A stretch of 64,000 nucleotides of DNA from AC-32 sp963717475 (GCA_963717475.1 OY970337.1:2046001-2110000); one strand, 5' to 3'; shown: positions 42,763 through 51,896, numbered from the stretch's first letter. Translations and numbers: made by a program. The notes: generated by a model not told the origin, from the sequence alone.

Positions 42763-43620
42763 TCAGAGCGCGCCGGACACCGCGGACGGAAGCTGCCCGA
42801 TCTCGGCGCGCAGCTTCACGAGCGCACGGCGGGTCAGCCGCGAGACGTGGATCTGCGAGATCCCGACCTCACGGGCGACCTGAGGCTGGCTCAGGCCTCC
42901 GAAGAACTGCAGGGCCAGCAGCCGCCGCTCGCGCTCGCTGAGCACCCGAAAGCCTGCGGCCAGCAGGGCGCGCTGCTCCCCCTGCTCGTAGCCGCCGTCG
43001 AGTACCTCGAGATCGGCATAGGCATCGTTTTCCTCGTCGGGAGCCGGCTGCGAGAGGGAGATCGGCGACTGCAGGCGCTCCGTATCCAGCGCGGCGATCA
43101 CCTCTGGCTCCGCGACGCCAGACGACTCCGCGATCTCGGAGATCGTCGCGGGCCGCTCGAGCCGAGCCGAGAGCTCGGCGGAGCAGGCGCACAGGCCCGG
43201 CCGCAGCTCCTGCAGCCGGCGCGGAATCCTGATCGGCCAGCCGCGATCGCGCAGATGGCGCTTGATCTCGCCCGCGACGTTCGGGATCGCGAAGGCGCCG
43301 AACTCCACGCGCCGTTGCGGATCAAAACGGTCGACGGCCTTGATCAGGCCGATGCAGCCGACCTGGACGAGGTCCTCGTACTGCTCGCCTCGCATGCTGT
43401 GACGCCGGGCCAGGCTCTTGACGAGCGGCATGTACTGCTGGATGAGCCGCTCGCGCGCCCGCAGGTTCCCGTCCTCCCGGTACTCCCGGATCAGGCTGTG
43501 AACGTGCTCCCGGCTCGAGCCGGCCGATCTGCGGCGGGGCTGCTGACGCCCTTCCGCCAGGGTGACCACTCGGGGCCGTACCGGTCGTTGCCGGTCGATC
43601 TCTGCCGCAATTGCAGCCAT
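42763..43620 (-). CDS. RNA polymerase sigma factor of the SigF/SigB (group 3) class
   Basis: 285 residues. Region 2: RERLIQQYMPLVKSLARRH, YEDLVQVGCIGLIKAVDRFD, FAIPNVAGEIKRHLRDRGW and the IRIPRRLQELRP motif typical of the SigB/F/G class. Region 3 (ATISEIAESSGVAEPEV) and region 4 (LSERERRLLALQFFGGLSQ, EVGISQIHVSRL) are intact. Such factors direct stress, sporulation or surface programmes and are usually held by an anti-sigma factor; none is seen here, leaving the downstream membrane HicB as a candidate partner. Located in the middle of the polysaccharide cluster. Confidence 0.93.
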   Translation of the reverse strand: MAAIAAEIDRQRPVRPRVVTLAEGRQQPRRRSAGSSREHVHSLIREYREDGNLRARERLIQQYMPLVKSLARRHSMRGEQYEDLVQVGCIGLIKAVDRFDPQRRVEFGAFAIPNVAGEIKRHLRDRGWPIRIPRRLQELRPGLCACSAELSARLERPATISEIAESSGVAEPEVIAALDTERLQSPISLSQPAPDEENDAYADLEVLDGGYEQGEQRALLAAGFRVLSERERRLLALQFFGGLSQPQVAREVGISQIHVSRLTRRALVKLRAEIGQLPSAVSGAL

Positions 43621-43726
43621 TACGCTCGCCTCATCTCCCCAGTGGGCGGTCTATTCGGCTACCTCGAACCTCGCCACTATAGCTCGCAGGTTTTCGCTTG
43701 GCAAATCTTTCTTTTTTGCTCTCTAT

Positions 43727-43752
43727 GGTTCGCTGTCGATGTGCGCGGGTAC
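43727..43752 (+). promoter_or_regulatory. Candidate SigF/SigB-class promoter
   Basis: GGTT (43727-43730), 16 nt spacer, GGGTAC (43747-43752). This fits the GGTT-N15-17-GGGTA pattern known for SigF/SigB-class factors, and such a factor is encoded divergently 107 bp away. The downstream gene (ATG 43799) encodes an exported protein. The surrounding 200 bp is AT-rich for this genome (TTTCTTTTTT run at 43708-43717). Confidence 0.55.
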
Positions 43753-43798
43753 TTATCGCATTAACACCACAGAGACTGAACATCGCGAAGTTAAAGTG

Positions 43799-44359
43799 AT
43801 GACGATCGACATAGACGTGCACGCGTGCGGGGGTAGGAGACGTCTCCGGCTGGCCGCGCTGACGACTGCCCTCGCCCTCTGCACAGCAGCGCCTGCAAGC
43901 GCTGCCGGTCCCGCCGTAAATCGCTTGATATCGTGGCAGTATCAAGCGAAATCTGGTGATACTGCGACCATGGCCGGTATTGCTGCCCTGGCCGGGCCAC
44001 GTGCTCATCGCGCAGGCTCGCTCGGTCTTTCGACCACCCAGTATCTGGCGCGGAATTCACGGTATCAATTTCAGAGTCCTTCATTCCCATTCTCCGCCCA
44101 ATCGCCGGGATACGTGGTCAACCCACAACGTGCGATATCAGTTTCGGTACCACTGAATATCCACCTGCGGAGTGGTCGGCAGATCAGTGGACGTGATGCG
44201 CTAACTCACGATCCGCGGGCGATATCAAGCGGCGATGCCAGACTGCTCCTGCGGCTCGGGCTCGGCCTAGCGCTCGCGTACCTCGTCTTCCTCGCTGCCT
44301 GGTTCTGGCGCACGCGAAACAGCACGGAGGGCGCTGCTGCACGGGTGGTGCGCTTCTAG
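43799..44359 (+). CDS. Exported protein with C-terminal membrane anchor, atypical composition
   Basis: 186 residues: signal peptide (LRLAALTTALALCTAAPASA), a Gln/Ser/Tyr-rich exported region (QYLARNSRYQFQSPSFPF), and a C-terminal helix (LLLRLGLGLALAYLVFLAAWF) with basic tail. No family recognised. The first two thirds of the gene is clearly lower in GC than neighbours (codons such as ATA, TCA, GAT), suggesting acquired DNA or relaxed selection. It is preceded by the SigF-like promoter and ends 2 nt before the next glycosyltransferase gene, so it likely leads that operon. Confidence 0.7.
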   Translation: MTIDIDVHACGGRRRLRLAALTTALALCTAAPASAAGPAVNRLISWQYQAKSGDTATMAGIAALAGPRAHRAGSLGLSTTQYLARNSRYQFQSPSFPFSAQSPGYVVNPQRAISVSVPLNIHLRSGRQISGRDALTHDPRAISSGDARLLLRLGLGLALAYLVFLAAWFWRTRNSTEGAAARVVRF

Positions 44360-44361
44360 CG

Positions 44362-45567
44362 ATGGCCCGCGCCGCGGCGACACCCGTGCCTGCGCCGGCA
44401 AAGGCGGTACCGGCTCCGACAAGGCATCTCGACGTTGCCCCGGCACCGCACGCGAGGCGCGCGTTGATCGTCTCGAGCTTCGTGCTCCCGCACGCTGGAG
44501 GCGTCGAGCAGTTCGTCGACACCGCCTCGACGCTCCTGGCCGAGCGCGGCTGGGCGGTCCGCGTCCTGGCCTGCAGGCCGCGCGAGGGGACCGCCGCGGC
44601 CGACGTCACCTTGCCGACCCGCTTCCTGCCCCCGGGGGGATGGCCGGTGCCGGTCGGCGGCTGGCGCGCCCTCTGGCGGGAGATCGGCCGCGCGGACGCC
44701 GTCGTCGTGAACGGCAGCCGCAACCTCCTCCCGAACATCGCCGCCCTGGTTGCGCGGCTGCGCGGACGAAAGGCGATCTTCGTCCTGCACGGGTCCGGCG
44801 CGCCGTTCACGACGAGCTCCCTCGTCTATCACCGCCTGCTCGGATCCGCGTTCGAGTGGCTCGTCGTCCGCGTGGCACTGCGACTGTCGCTGCCGATCTC
44901 GCTCTCGCGGGCCGGCGTCGGCGGCGCGCGACGGCGCTACGGCGTCGAGGCCGGGCACGTCCCCTATCCGCTGCGCGACCTGCCACCCGCGACGCCCCGT
45001 TCCCTCCGCCCCGACGAGCCGCTCAGGATCACGTGGGTCGGCCGGTTGTACCGGGAAAAGAACCCGCTGCTCGCGGTCGAGATCGTCGAGCGCGTGCGCC
45101 GAAGCCGGGACGCGACCCTCCACGTCTACGGCAGCGGCGTTCTCTGGCACGAGCTCTGGCAGCTGGCGCAAGAAAGGCCGTGGCTCGTTCTCTGCGGCCC
45201 GCGCAGCTGGAGGGAGATCCAGGAAGCCCAGGACGCCGGTCACGTCTGCCTCTCGACGTCACTCCGGGACGCGACTCAGATCGCCATCCTGGAGCCGCTG
45301 GCTCGGGGCATCCCCGTCGTCTCGAGTCGGGTCGGGGATGCGCCTGCGCACTACGTCTCTGCGTCGCTCCGATCGTTCTGCGTCGACGAAGCCGATCCCG
45401 ATGCCGCTGCTGCGGCAATCCTCGAGCTCGCGTCCTCCTACACGCGCCGCCGGGAAGAGTTCGCGGCAAACGCAGATCAGCTGCGCGCCCGCCACGCGCG
45501 TGGTCCGGAACGGCTGAGCTCCCTCCTCGAAACCGCGGCTTTCGGCGAGCCGGACGAGCGGCCGTGA
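44362..45567 (+). CDS. GT-B glycosyltransferase (family 1/4 type)
   Basis: 401 residues. After a Pro/Ala-rich N-terminus (VPAPAKAVPAPT) comes ALIVSSFVLPHAGGVEQFV, the GGxE acceptor-side motif, then the donor-side half with ITWVGRLYREKNPLLAVEIV and IAILEPLARGIPVVSSRVGD, where an E-x-L-A-x-G-x-P pattern replaces the usual EAMA. It probably adds a sugar to the repeat unit. It overlaps nothing; the following flippase gene starts on the next base after its stop. Confidence 0.9.
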   Translation: MARAAATPVPAPAKAVPAPTRHLDVAPAPHARRALIVSSFVLPHAGGVEQFVDTASTLLAERGWAVRVLACRPREGTAAADVTLPTRFLPPGGWPVPVGGWRALWREIGRADAVVVNGSRNLLPNIAALVARLRGRKAIFVLHGSGAPFTTSSLVYHRLLGSAFEWLVVRVALRLSLPISLSRAGVGGARRRYGVEAGHVPYPLRDLPPATPRSLRPDEPLRITWVGRLYREKNPLLAVEIVERVRRSRDATLHVYGSGVLWHELWQLAQERPWLVLCGPRSWREIQEAQDAGHVCLSTSLRDATQIAILEPLARGIPVVSSRVGDAPAHYVSASLRSFCVDEADPDAAAAAILELASSYTRRREEFAANADQLRARHARGPERLSSLLETAAFGEPDERP

Positions 45568-46926
45568 GTGAGCGTGCCGGAAATCAGCCACACGGAACAC
45601 CAGAGCGCGGAGCGCGCCTCGAACAGAGGGCCGGCGCTCCTCTTCTGGGCCCAGGTCATCGGGAACTCGGGATTGTTCGTGGGCATGCTGCTGGTCACCC
45701 GGGCGCTCGGCCCATCCGGGCGCGGGACGGTCGCATTCCTGACGGTGACCGCGCTGATCACGGCCTGGATCGCGCGGCTCGGCGTCACGGAGGCGACGGT
45801 GGTCTTCGCAGCGCGGCGCCCGGAGGAGCGGCCCGTTCTCCTCGCGAACAGCCTCTCGTTCTCGACGATTGCGGGCAGCGCAGCCGCGGCGGTCGTCTGC
45901 GGGCTGCTCTGGCTCGTTCCGTCGCTGCGGCCCGAGCACGTGGGCGCGACCGAGCTGGCCGTCCTCGCGTTCAGCATCCTCGCCGCCTGCCTCGCCGACG
46001 CCGGCTACCGCTTCATGCTCGGCTGCAGCCGCTTTCGCGCGCACGCGCTCGTCACGGCAGTCACCTCGTGGGTCTATCCGCTGATGGCCGTGGTGATCTG
46101 GGCGTCCTTCGGGATGACGATCGCGCTCGGCGCCTTCATCTGGGCGGCCACGCAGGCGCTGCGGGCGATCCTGCTGATCTTCCTCGCGGTCTCCCGCGAG
46201 GGCCTCGGCCGGCCGAACCTACGCGTGCTTCGGGAATCGATCTCGTTCGGCGTCCGGGCCTGGATCGGGACCCTGGCCGACTCGCTCGGCTTCCGCATCG
46301 ACCAGATCCTGCTCGTGATCATCGCGTCGGAGACGGCGCTCGGCTTCTACGTCGTCGCCGTGAACCTCTCCGAGGTCCTTCTCTACTTCCCGGGCGCGGT
46401 CTCGACTGCGCTCCTGCCGCTCGCGGCGCGAAGCGAGGCGGCCCCGCGGCTCGCCCAGACGCTGAAGGCATTCCGGTCGGCGGGGTACGTCACGCTCGCC
46501 ACATTGCTCGTGAGCGCGGCGCTCGGCCCGCCCTTGATACCGATCGTCTTCGGCGCATCCTTCAGCGCCTCGGTGACGCCGTTTCTGCTCTTGCTGCCGG
46601 GACTGATCGGTTTCACCGCGCTGATCGTCTTCTCGAACGCGCTGGTCGCGTCGTCGCTGCCGAGCCTGTCGTCGCTGGCCGCAGTGGCGTGCTTCCTCGT
46701 CGGGCTCGCGCTCGACCTCGCGCTGATTCCCTTCTTCGGAGCCTCGGGTGCAGCGGCCGCCGCGAGCGGCGCCTACCTGGCCGGAGGCCTGACCGCTCTA
46801 CTGCTCTATCGCGCGCGTGCGCCTTTCCGCCTGCGCGAGCTCGTCGTCCCCCAGCCGGGCGACTTCGAGGTGCTGCGGGCTCTCGCCCCCACGCCACTCG
46901 TCCGCCCACGTCCACAGAGGAGCTGA
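45568..46926 (+). CDS. Polysaccharide flippase (Wzx/MVF-type)
   Basis: 452 residues with about 12-14 hydrophobic segments; the N-terminal LLFWAQVIGNSGLFVGMLLV with RALGPSGRGTVAFL matches oligosaccharide flippases of the MOP superfamily. It should move lipid-linked repeat units across the membrane for polymerisation. GTG 45568 immediately follows the glycosyltransferase stop. It belongs to the same transcription unit as the Wzz-like gene 4 nt downstream. Confidence 0.9.
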   Translation: MSVPEISHTEHQSAERASNRGPALLFWAQVIGNSGLFVGMLLVTRALGPSGRGTVAFLTVTALITAWIARLGVTEATVVFAARRPEERPVLLANSLSFSTIAGSAAAAVVCGLLWLVPSLRPEHVGATELAVLAFSILAACLADAGYRFMLGCSRFRAHALVTAVTSWVYPLMAVVIWASFGMTIALGAFIWAATQALRAILLIFLAVSREGLGRPNLRVLRESISFGVRAWIGTLADSLGFRIDQILLVIIASETALGFYVVAVNLSEVLLYFPGAVSTALLPLAARSEAAPRLAQTLKAFRSAGYVTLATLLVSAALGPPLIPIVFGASFSASVTPFLLLLPGLIGFTALIVFSNALVASSLPSLSSLAAVACFLVGLALDLALIPFFGASGAAAAASGAYLAGGLTALLLYRARAPFRLRELVVPQPGDFEVLRALAPTPLVRPRPQRS

Positions 46927-46930
46927 CCCC

Positions 46931-48415
46931 ATGATCGAAGAGCGCCAGATCCGAGCGCCCGTCTCGCGGCTCCACGCCCTGGAGCTGCCGCCCGAGGAGC
47001 CCATCGACGTCAGGAGGTACGTCAACGCGCTCCGCCGCTCGCGCGTCCTGATCGCAGCCATCGTCATCGGGTTGACGGGGCTCGTGCTCCTGCTCTCGCT
47101 CCTGCTGCCGAAGACCTACACGGCGCAAGCCACGATTCTCTTCGACGAGGCGCCGAGCGTCGCGAGCACGACCGATGCGCAGCGCCAGCTGGCGACGATC
47201 CAGAAACTCCTGATGACCCGGGACGTGCTTGCCCTCAGTGCGCGCAGGCTCAAGACATCGGTCGCGTCGCTTCAACCGAAGGTGCAGGCCACGGTCGACC
47301 CGAACGCCAACATCGTCAGCATCTCGGCGTCCGCCTCGACCCCGGAGGCCGCCGCCGCCACTGCAAACGCCGTTACGGCAGCGTTCCTCGCGCGGCAGCG
47401 GGCAGTCGAGCTGGCGAGCTTGCAGACGGCGAAGACGCGCCTGGAGGACGCCATCCTCCGGCTTGCCGGCACTCGCGGCGGGAAGGCAGAGATCGCGCTG
47501 CTGCGAGAGCGCCTGAGCGAGCTCAGCGTCACCGCTGCGACGGCCGGGAACGAGCTCCAGCTCGCTGACCCCGCCCGTCCCCCGACCAAGCCGACGTCTC
47601 CGCGTCCGGTCCGAAACGCGGGCTTCGCGTTCGTCGCCGCGCTCTTCATTGCCGTTCTGGTTGCACTCGGGCGGGAGCGACTCGCGCCGCGCGTGGGAGA
47701 CCGCCGCGATTTCGAGCGCCTCAGCGGAGTTCCGATCGTGACCGAGATCCCCGATGCCGGCCGCGGCGCGGACGGCGCGGCCGTCGAGCGTCAGGCCTTC
47801 GACACGCTGGCCGCGGTGGTGGCAGCCCAGCTCCCCCGCCAGCGCCAGAAGGTGCTGCTCGTGAGCAGCGCGCTCGCGGACAAGGGCAAGGCGCGGGTGA
47901 CGGCGGGACTGAGCCGTGCTCTCGCGCAGTCGGGCGAGACCGCACTCGTCATCGACGCCGACCTCCGCCGGCCGTCGCTCGAGCACCTTTTCGGCATGGA
48001 GCGCGCACCGGGCCTCGCCGAGATCCTCGCCGCGGCGAGGCACGGCGATGCCGAGACGGCTGCGGGAATGATCGTCGAGCCGCCTGCATCCGCCTCCTCG
48101 CGGCGCCGCAGCGGAATCCTGGCCGTCCTCGGAGCCGGCGAGGCCGCCTCTCCTTCGCTCGTCTCCCCGGACGCCCTCTCGGTCCTGTTCGGCGAGCTGC
48201 GCGAGTCGGCGTTCACGTTCGTCGTCATCCACGCCCCGCCTCTGCTCGAGCCCGACGGCTGCCGCGCGTGGGCTCCGTACGCGGACGCGTTGCTCGTCGT
48301 CTCGCGGCTGGAGAAGATGTCGCCGAACGAGCTGTTGGAGGTGCGGGAGCAGCTCGAGCGGGTGGACACCACGGTGCTCGGGCACGTGGTGCTCGGCTCG
48401 GGCAGGAGCGCTTAG
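46931..48415 (+). CDS. Wzz/CpsD-like chain-length regulator with degenerate tyrosine-kinase domain
   Basis: 494 residues. N-terminal Wzz domain: DVRRYVNALRRSRVLIAAIV with the first helix (about 40-60), an extracytoplasmic coiled region, a second helix (about 222-240). The C-terminal half resembles a BY-kinase ATPase but key motifs are altered: Walker A is SSALADKGKARVT instead of GEGKS/TT, Walker A' TALVIDADLRRP is kept, and Walker B is FVVIHAPP with His where Asp is expected. There is no Tyr-rich tail. A structural chain-length regulator without kinase activity seems likely. AGAGGAG precedes ATG 46931. Confidence 0.88.
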   Translation: MIEERQIRAPVSRLHALELPPEEPIDVRRYVNALRRSRVLIAAIVIGLTGLVLLLSLLLPKTYTAQATILFDEAPSVASTTDAQRQLATIQKLLMTRDVLALSARRLKTSVASLQPKVQATVDPNANIVSISASASTPEAAAATANAVTAAFLARQRAVELASLQTAKTRLEDAILRLAGTRGGKAEIALLRERLSELSVTAATAGNELQLADPARPPTKPTSPRPVRNAGFAFVAALFIAVLVALGRERLAPRVGDRRDFERLSGVPIVTEIPDAGRGADGAAVERQAFDTLAAVVAAQLPRQRQKVLLVSSALADKGKARVTAGLSRALAQSGETALVIDADLRRPSLEHLFGMERAPGLAEILAAARHGDAETAAGMIVEPPASASSRRRSGILAVLGAGEAASPSLVSPDALSVLFGELRESAFTFVVIHAPPLLEPDGCRAWAPYADALLVVSRLEKMSPNELLEVREQLERVDTTVLGHVVLGSGRSA

Positions 48416-49752
48416 CCAGCCGGTTCGCGAGCCGTAGGCCGCGCGCTGCCGGCCCAGATCAGCGCCGCCAGGAGCCAGAGATGGCGCCAGTGCAGAGTGT
48501 CCACGAAGAAGCCGTTGAGGAGCGCGCCGACCCACGCGCCGAGCAACGCCGCCGAGCCGACCCCGTAGGTGTCTCGCCCGAGGATGGCGTTCCGCCCCGC
48601 CCAGTAGAGCGTGGCCAGCATGAGGATGAGCAGGCTGAGGAATCCCGGTACGCCTTCCTCGGCGAGGCCCCTGGCGTACATGCTGTGCGCGGAGATGTGC
48701 GCGTACCGCTCGAATTGCCCCGGCCCGAGCCCGAACGGGTGGCGCTCCGCCCATTTGATGCTCTCGGACTGCGCCCCGAAGCGGCTGTTGTCGTAGGTCT
48801 GCACCTTCGCGCGCTGCTCGAGGAACGACAGGGAGCCGGTGAAGCTCACCACCGCACCGAGTGCGACGCACGCCACGAGCACGAGGGCGACGGCCCGCGC
48901 CGCCTGCTTGCCGGCACCACGGCGGAAGCTGAACACCACGACCATAACCGCGAGGCCTACGGCGAGGTTCAGCCAGGCGGCACGCGAGTAGGAGAAGAGC
49001 ACGCCGACCGCCAAGGTCAGAAATACGAGCACCTTCGTAGTGCGGCGCCACGAGAACAGTCGCGGCATCAAGATCTCCTCCAGCAGGATCAGCGCCGCCG
49101 GCACGAGGAAGGGCCCGAAGACGTTCGGATCCTTGAAGAGCCCCTCCGCCCTGCCGATTCGCGTGAAGACGTCGTGGCCCGGATACGGCACGATCAGGGC
49201 GAGGCTCGAAAGAAGCGCCGAGATGACGGCCCCGACCACGTACCAGCGAGTGATTCGCCTGGCGATCGAAATCTCCGTCACGGTCGAGGCCAGCCAGAGC
49301 GCGAAGATGAGCACGTAGATCGTGATCCCGAGGAACTGCACCGCGCGCAGGCCGTCGACGACGTCGATCATCGAGACGAGGTTGAAAGCGAGGAACGCGC
49401 CGGCAAGCAGCAGCGGTCCGGCCGTTAGGCGCCTCAGGCTGAACCGGCCGGTCGCGAATGCGACCGTCATCAGTACGGCGAAGACCACGTCGGTCGGCGC
49501 CGGCTGGAAGCGAACCGCTGCGAGCAGGAGCACGCCGACCGCTACGGCGGTGTCGAAGGCGAAGATCGCGAGCGCCAGCGACCCGAGCATCACGAACGCG
49601 AACCCGGCGATGATCAGCAGGCTCGGCGGATGGCGGTAGAGGAGGTAGGAGAGCGCCGCCGCGAGGGCGCCGATCCCGGCCGCTCCCGCGAGCAGTCCCA
49701 GTGTCTCGGCGACCGGGAGCCTTGGCCTGCGGACGGCTAGGGCTTCAACCAT
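48412..49752 (-). CDS. O-antigen ligase/polymerase-like membrane protein (Wzy/WaaL)
   Basis: 446 residues with about 11-12 hydrophobic helices. The family region is seen in GLFKDPNVFGPFLVPAALIL, LFSYSRAAWLNLAVGLAV and the long extracytoplasmic loop ending HPFGLGPGQFERY with the conserved H. It likely polymerises or ligates exported repeat units. ATG 49752 overlaps the stop of the deacetylase gene by one base (TGATG); the 3' end overlaps the convergent Wzz-like gene by 4 nt. Confidence 0.88.
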   Translation of the reverse strand: MVEALAVRRPRLPVAETLGLLAGAAGIGALAAALSYLLYRHPPSLLIIAGFAFVMLGSLALAIFAFDTAVAVGVLLLAAVRFQPAPTDVVFAVLMTVAFATGRFSLRRLTAGPLLLAGAFLAFNLVSMIDVVDGLRAVQFLGITIYVLIFALWLASTVTEISIARRITRWYVVGAVISALLSSLALIVPYPGHDVFTRIGRAEGLFKDPNVFGPFLVPAALILLEEILMPRLFSWRRTTKVLVFLTLAVGVLFSYSRAAWLNLAVGLAVMVVVFSFRRGAGKQAARAVALVLVACVALGAVVSFTGSLSFLEQRAKVQTYDNSRFGAQSESIKWAERHPFGLGPGQFERYAHISAHSMYARGLAEEGVPGFLSLLILMLATLYWAGRNAILGRDTYGVGSAALLGAWVGALLNGFFVDTLHWRHLWLLAALIWAGSARPTAREPAG

Positions 49753-50654
49753 CAGCTCGAAGCGCGGAGATGCCGGTTGGCCGGTGGTTTCGGATGCTGC
49801 TCGCCGTAGCGAACCCGCCGGTACAGGCCTCGCAGAGGCAGCGGCGTGTCGTGCCCGCCGGCGACCTTGGCGCGGAAGTCGATCCGCCGGTCGCGCGGGT
49901 CGATCTGTCGCCGCCGCAACGCCAGAGGATCGGTGCGGCGCACGTTCACTCCCGGCTCGCAGCTGACTGCCAGGCGATAGCCCGCATCGGCGACGAAGCG
50001 GAGCTCGCGCTCGCTGAAGAGGCCGGCCGGGTAGCAGAAGGCCTCGACCGGGCGGCCGAGGCGCGCCTCGAGGTCGGCCTTCGACTGCGCGATCTCCCAC
50101 CGGGACTCGACGTCGGTCAGTAGCAGCAGATTCGGGTGCGTGACCGTGTGCGCTTCGAAGCGCAGCGTCCCGGCCTGGTCGAGCTCCACGATCTCCTCCC
50201 AGTTCAGCAACGGCGGCTGCTCGGAGTACCAGGGGAACGACGCTGTCCCGTCGATCACGCCCGTCGGCACGAAGACGGTCGCCCGGAAGCCGAACAGCTC
50301 CAGGATCGGCAGCGCATTCTCGCCGACGTCCCGGAACCCGTCGTCGAAGTTCAAGGCGATCGTGCGCGGCGGGCATCGTCCCTCCTCGACGAGCGCGACA
50401 GCCTCGGCGAGACCGACGACGCGGAAGCCGGCGTCCGCGAGGTACTCCATCTGCTGCCGGAACCGGCGCGGCGAGACTGCCAGCGGATCGTGGTCATCGG
50501 AAATGCGGTGGTAGAAGATGATTCGCAGGCCGCCCGAGTCGTCGAGCTTCCCGCGGGCTCGAACGAGCCACCAGGCGGACCGCGTCCTCGTGACCGCCGC
50601 TTTGAGCGGTGCAGGCAACGAGGGGCCGACGCCCGGGATGCCCCCGCCGGCCAC
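49752..50654 (-). CDS. Polysaccharide deacetylase (NodB-like)
   Basis: 300 residues. NodB motifs: ALNFDDGFRDVGENALPIL (motif 1 with the catalytic and metal Asp), FEAHTVTHPNLL (motif 2, metal His pair), RPVEAFCYPAG (motif 3). The N-terminal IIFYHRISDDHDPLAVSP is typical of the PgaB/IcaB-like branch acting on surface polysaccharides. No signal peptide is evident at this start. It sits in one minus-strand operon between the acyltransferase-like and ligase-like genes. Confidence 0.92.
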   Translation of the reverse strand: MAGGGIPGVGPSLPAPLKAAVTRTRSAWWLVRARGKLDDSGGLRIIFYHRISDDHDPLAVSPRRFRQQMEYLADAGFRVVGLAEAVALVEEGRCPPRTIALNFDDGFRDVGENALPILELFGFRATVFVPTGVIDGTASFPWYSEQPPLLNWEEIVELDQAGTLRFEAHTVTHPNLLLLTDVESRWEIAQSKADLEARLGRPVEAFCYPAGLFSERELRFVADAGYRLAVSCEPGVNVRRTDPLALRRRQIDPRDRRIDFRAKVAGGHDTPLPLRGLYRRVRYGEQHPKPPANRHLRASS

Positions 50655-50655
50655 G

Positions 50656-51879
50656 CTAGTCGCGGAGCGCCCGGACGCCGCTCGGCCGCAGGACGTCCCG
50701 CTGCCGCCTCAGCCGGCGGCGCACCGAGGCGGACCCGTAGTAGACCTTCCTCGCGAGCCCCGAGCTCTTGCCACGGCGACGGAGCCGAAGCCACCCCGCC
50801 CGCGTCGCGACGGCCGCGCGGCCCCGCGCGCTGCCCGGAAGGCCGAGTCCGAGGTGGAGCGGCTCGAACCCACTCGCGAGCTCGACCTTGTACCGCTCGG
50901 CGCCGCCGAGAAACTCCGCCCTGGTCGCGCCCTCCCGGGCCGCGAGCCTCAGGGAGTCGAGCGCGTTCACTATCCCGGGCGAAAAGCGGCTGTAGGCGGG
51001 ATCGAACGCGAGCCGGTGCAGATAGACCTTCCCCTCGAGCATGAAGTACCAGCAGAAGGCGACCGGGTGCCCGCCGACCTTCGTCATCACGATCCGGGTC
51101 GCGTCGATCTCCGTGAGCCGCTTGACGACGTCGCGGGTGAATTGCTTCCCGGTCGCCGTCACGAACCCTGAGCCGTCCGGCCGGCCCTGCCAGCGCAGCT
51201 CGTGCAGGCGGAAGGCGTGCTCGAGCGCGGGCTCGAGCTCATCGAGCGTCCGCGCATGGATGAGCTCGACCTCCCCGAGTTGCGCGAGCTGGCGGCGTCG
51301 GTGGTTGTGATGGGAGCGCTTGCGAGAATTCGTCTTCGCGCGGTATGCCGCATCCCAGCCATCGGAGAGATCCAGGACGGGAGCCTCGATCCGCTGGAAC
51401 AGCTCGAGCCTGCGCGCGCCGCCCAGCGCTGCGAGGCGCCCCTGGTCGGAGAGGCCGAAGAGATCGACGTAATCGTGCTCGGAGGCGAGGACGCGGTCGA
51501 CGAGCGCGTCGACGACGTCCTGCCCTTCGCCTTCCGCGACGAGCGCGTCCGCGAGCATGGACTGGCGCGCGCCGATGAAGGTGCCGACGCGCAGGCCGTG
51601 GCGGGAGAACGTGATCAGCGGCAGGGCGCCGACGAGCTTGTCCCCGCGGAAGGCGACCTCGACGGCGAGGCGGCTGCCCTCGCCGTAATGGCGCCACCAC
51701 TCGACCAGCCAGCAGTGCAGGAGGAACGGGCTGGGCCGGGACGCCGCCCGGACGAGGGCGTCCCACGAGCCGGCGAGAGCGACCAGCCCATCCTCGGAGT
51801 CGATCGTCTCGAGCCTGAGCGGAGCCTGCTCCCTGGGCGCCTCGATGACGGCCGTCTGTTCGAAGACGCGAGCGGTCAC
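50656..51879 (-). CDS. CelD/BcsL-type GNAT acyltransferase
   Basis: About 407 residues. PFLLHCWLVEWWRHYGEG and VGALPLITFSRHGLRVGTF are typical of the CelD (acetyltransferase in cellulose biosynthesis) family; the C-terminal GNAT-like half has VVKRLTEIDATRIVMTKV, PVAFCWYFMLEGKVYLHRLA and FLGGAERYKVE. It could acylate exopolysaccharide sugars. I use GTG 51879; longer frames up to 52080 run antisense to the beta-helix gene. An ATG at 51918 is a second possibility. A 14-bp palindrome lies just upstream of the GTG. Confidence 0.83.
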   Translation of the reverse strand: MTARVFEQTAVIEAPREQAPLRLETIDSEDGLVALAGSWDALVRAASRPSPFLLHCWLVEWWRHYGEGSRLAVEVAFRGDKLVGALPLITFSRHGLRVGTFIGARQSMLADALVAEGEGQDVVDALVDRVLASEHDYVDLFGLSDQGRLAALGGARRLELFQRIEAPVLDLSDGWDAAYRAKTNSRKRSHHNHRRRQLAQLGEVELIHARTLDELEPALEHAFRLHELRWQGRPDGSGFVTATGKQFTRDVVKRLTEIDATRIVMTKVGGHPVAFCWYFMLEGKVYLHRLAFDPAYSRFSPGIVNALDSLRLAAREGATRAEFLGGAERYKVELASGFEPLHLGLGLPGSARGRAAVATRAGWLRLRRRGKSSGLARKVYYGSASVRRRLRRQRDVLRPSGVRALRD

Positions 51880-51882
51880 GAA

Positions 51883-51896
51883 TGGGTACTTACCCA
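51883..51896. promoter_or_regulatory. Palindrome TGGGTACTTACCCA between divergent genes
   Basis: A perfect inverted repeat (6-bp arms, 2-bp centre) containing the GGTACTTA octamer, placed between the GTG 51879 of the acyltransferase gene and ATG 51908 of the beta-helix gene. It could be an operator serving both, or a -10 region; TAGGAG for the plus-strand gene follows at 51897-51902. Confidence 0.45.
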
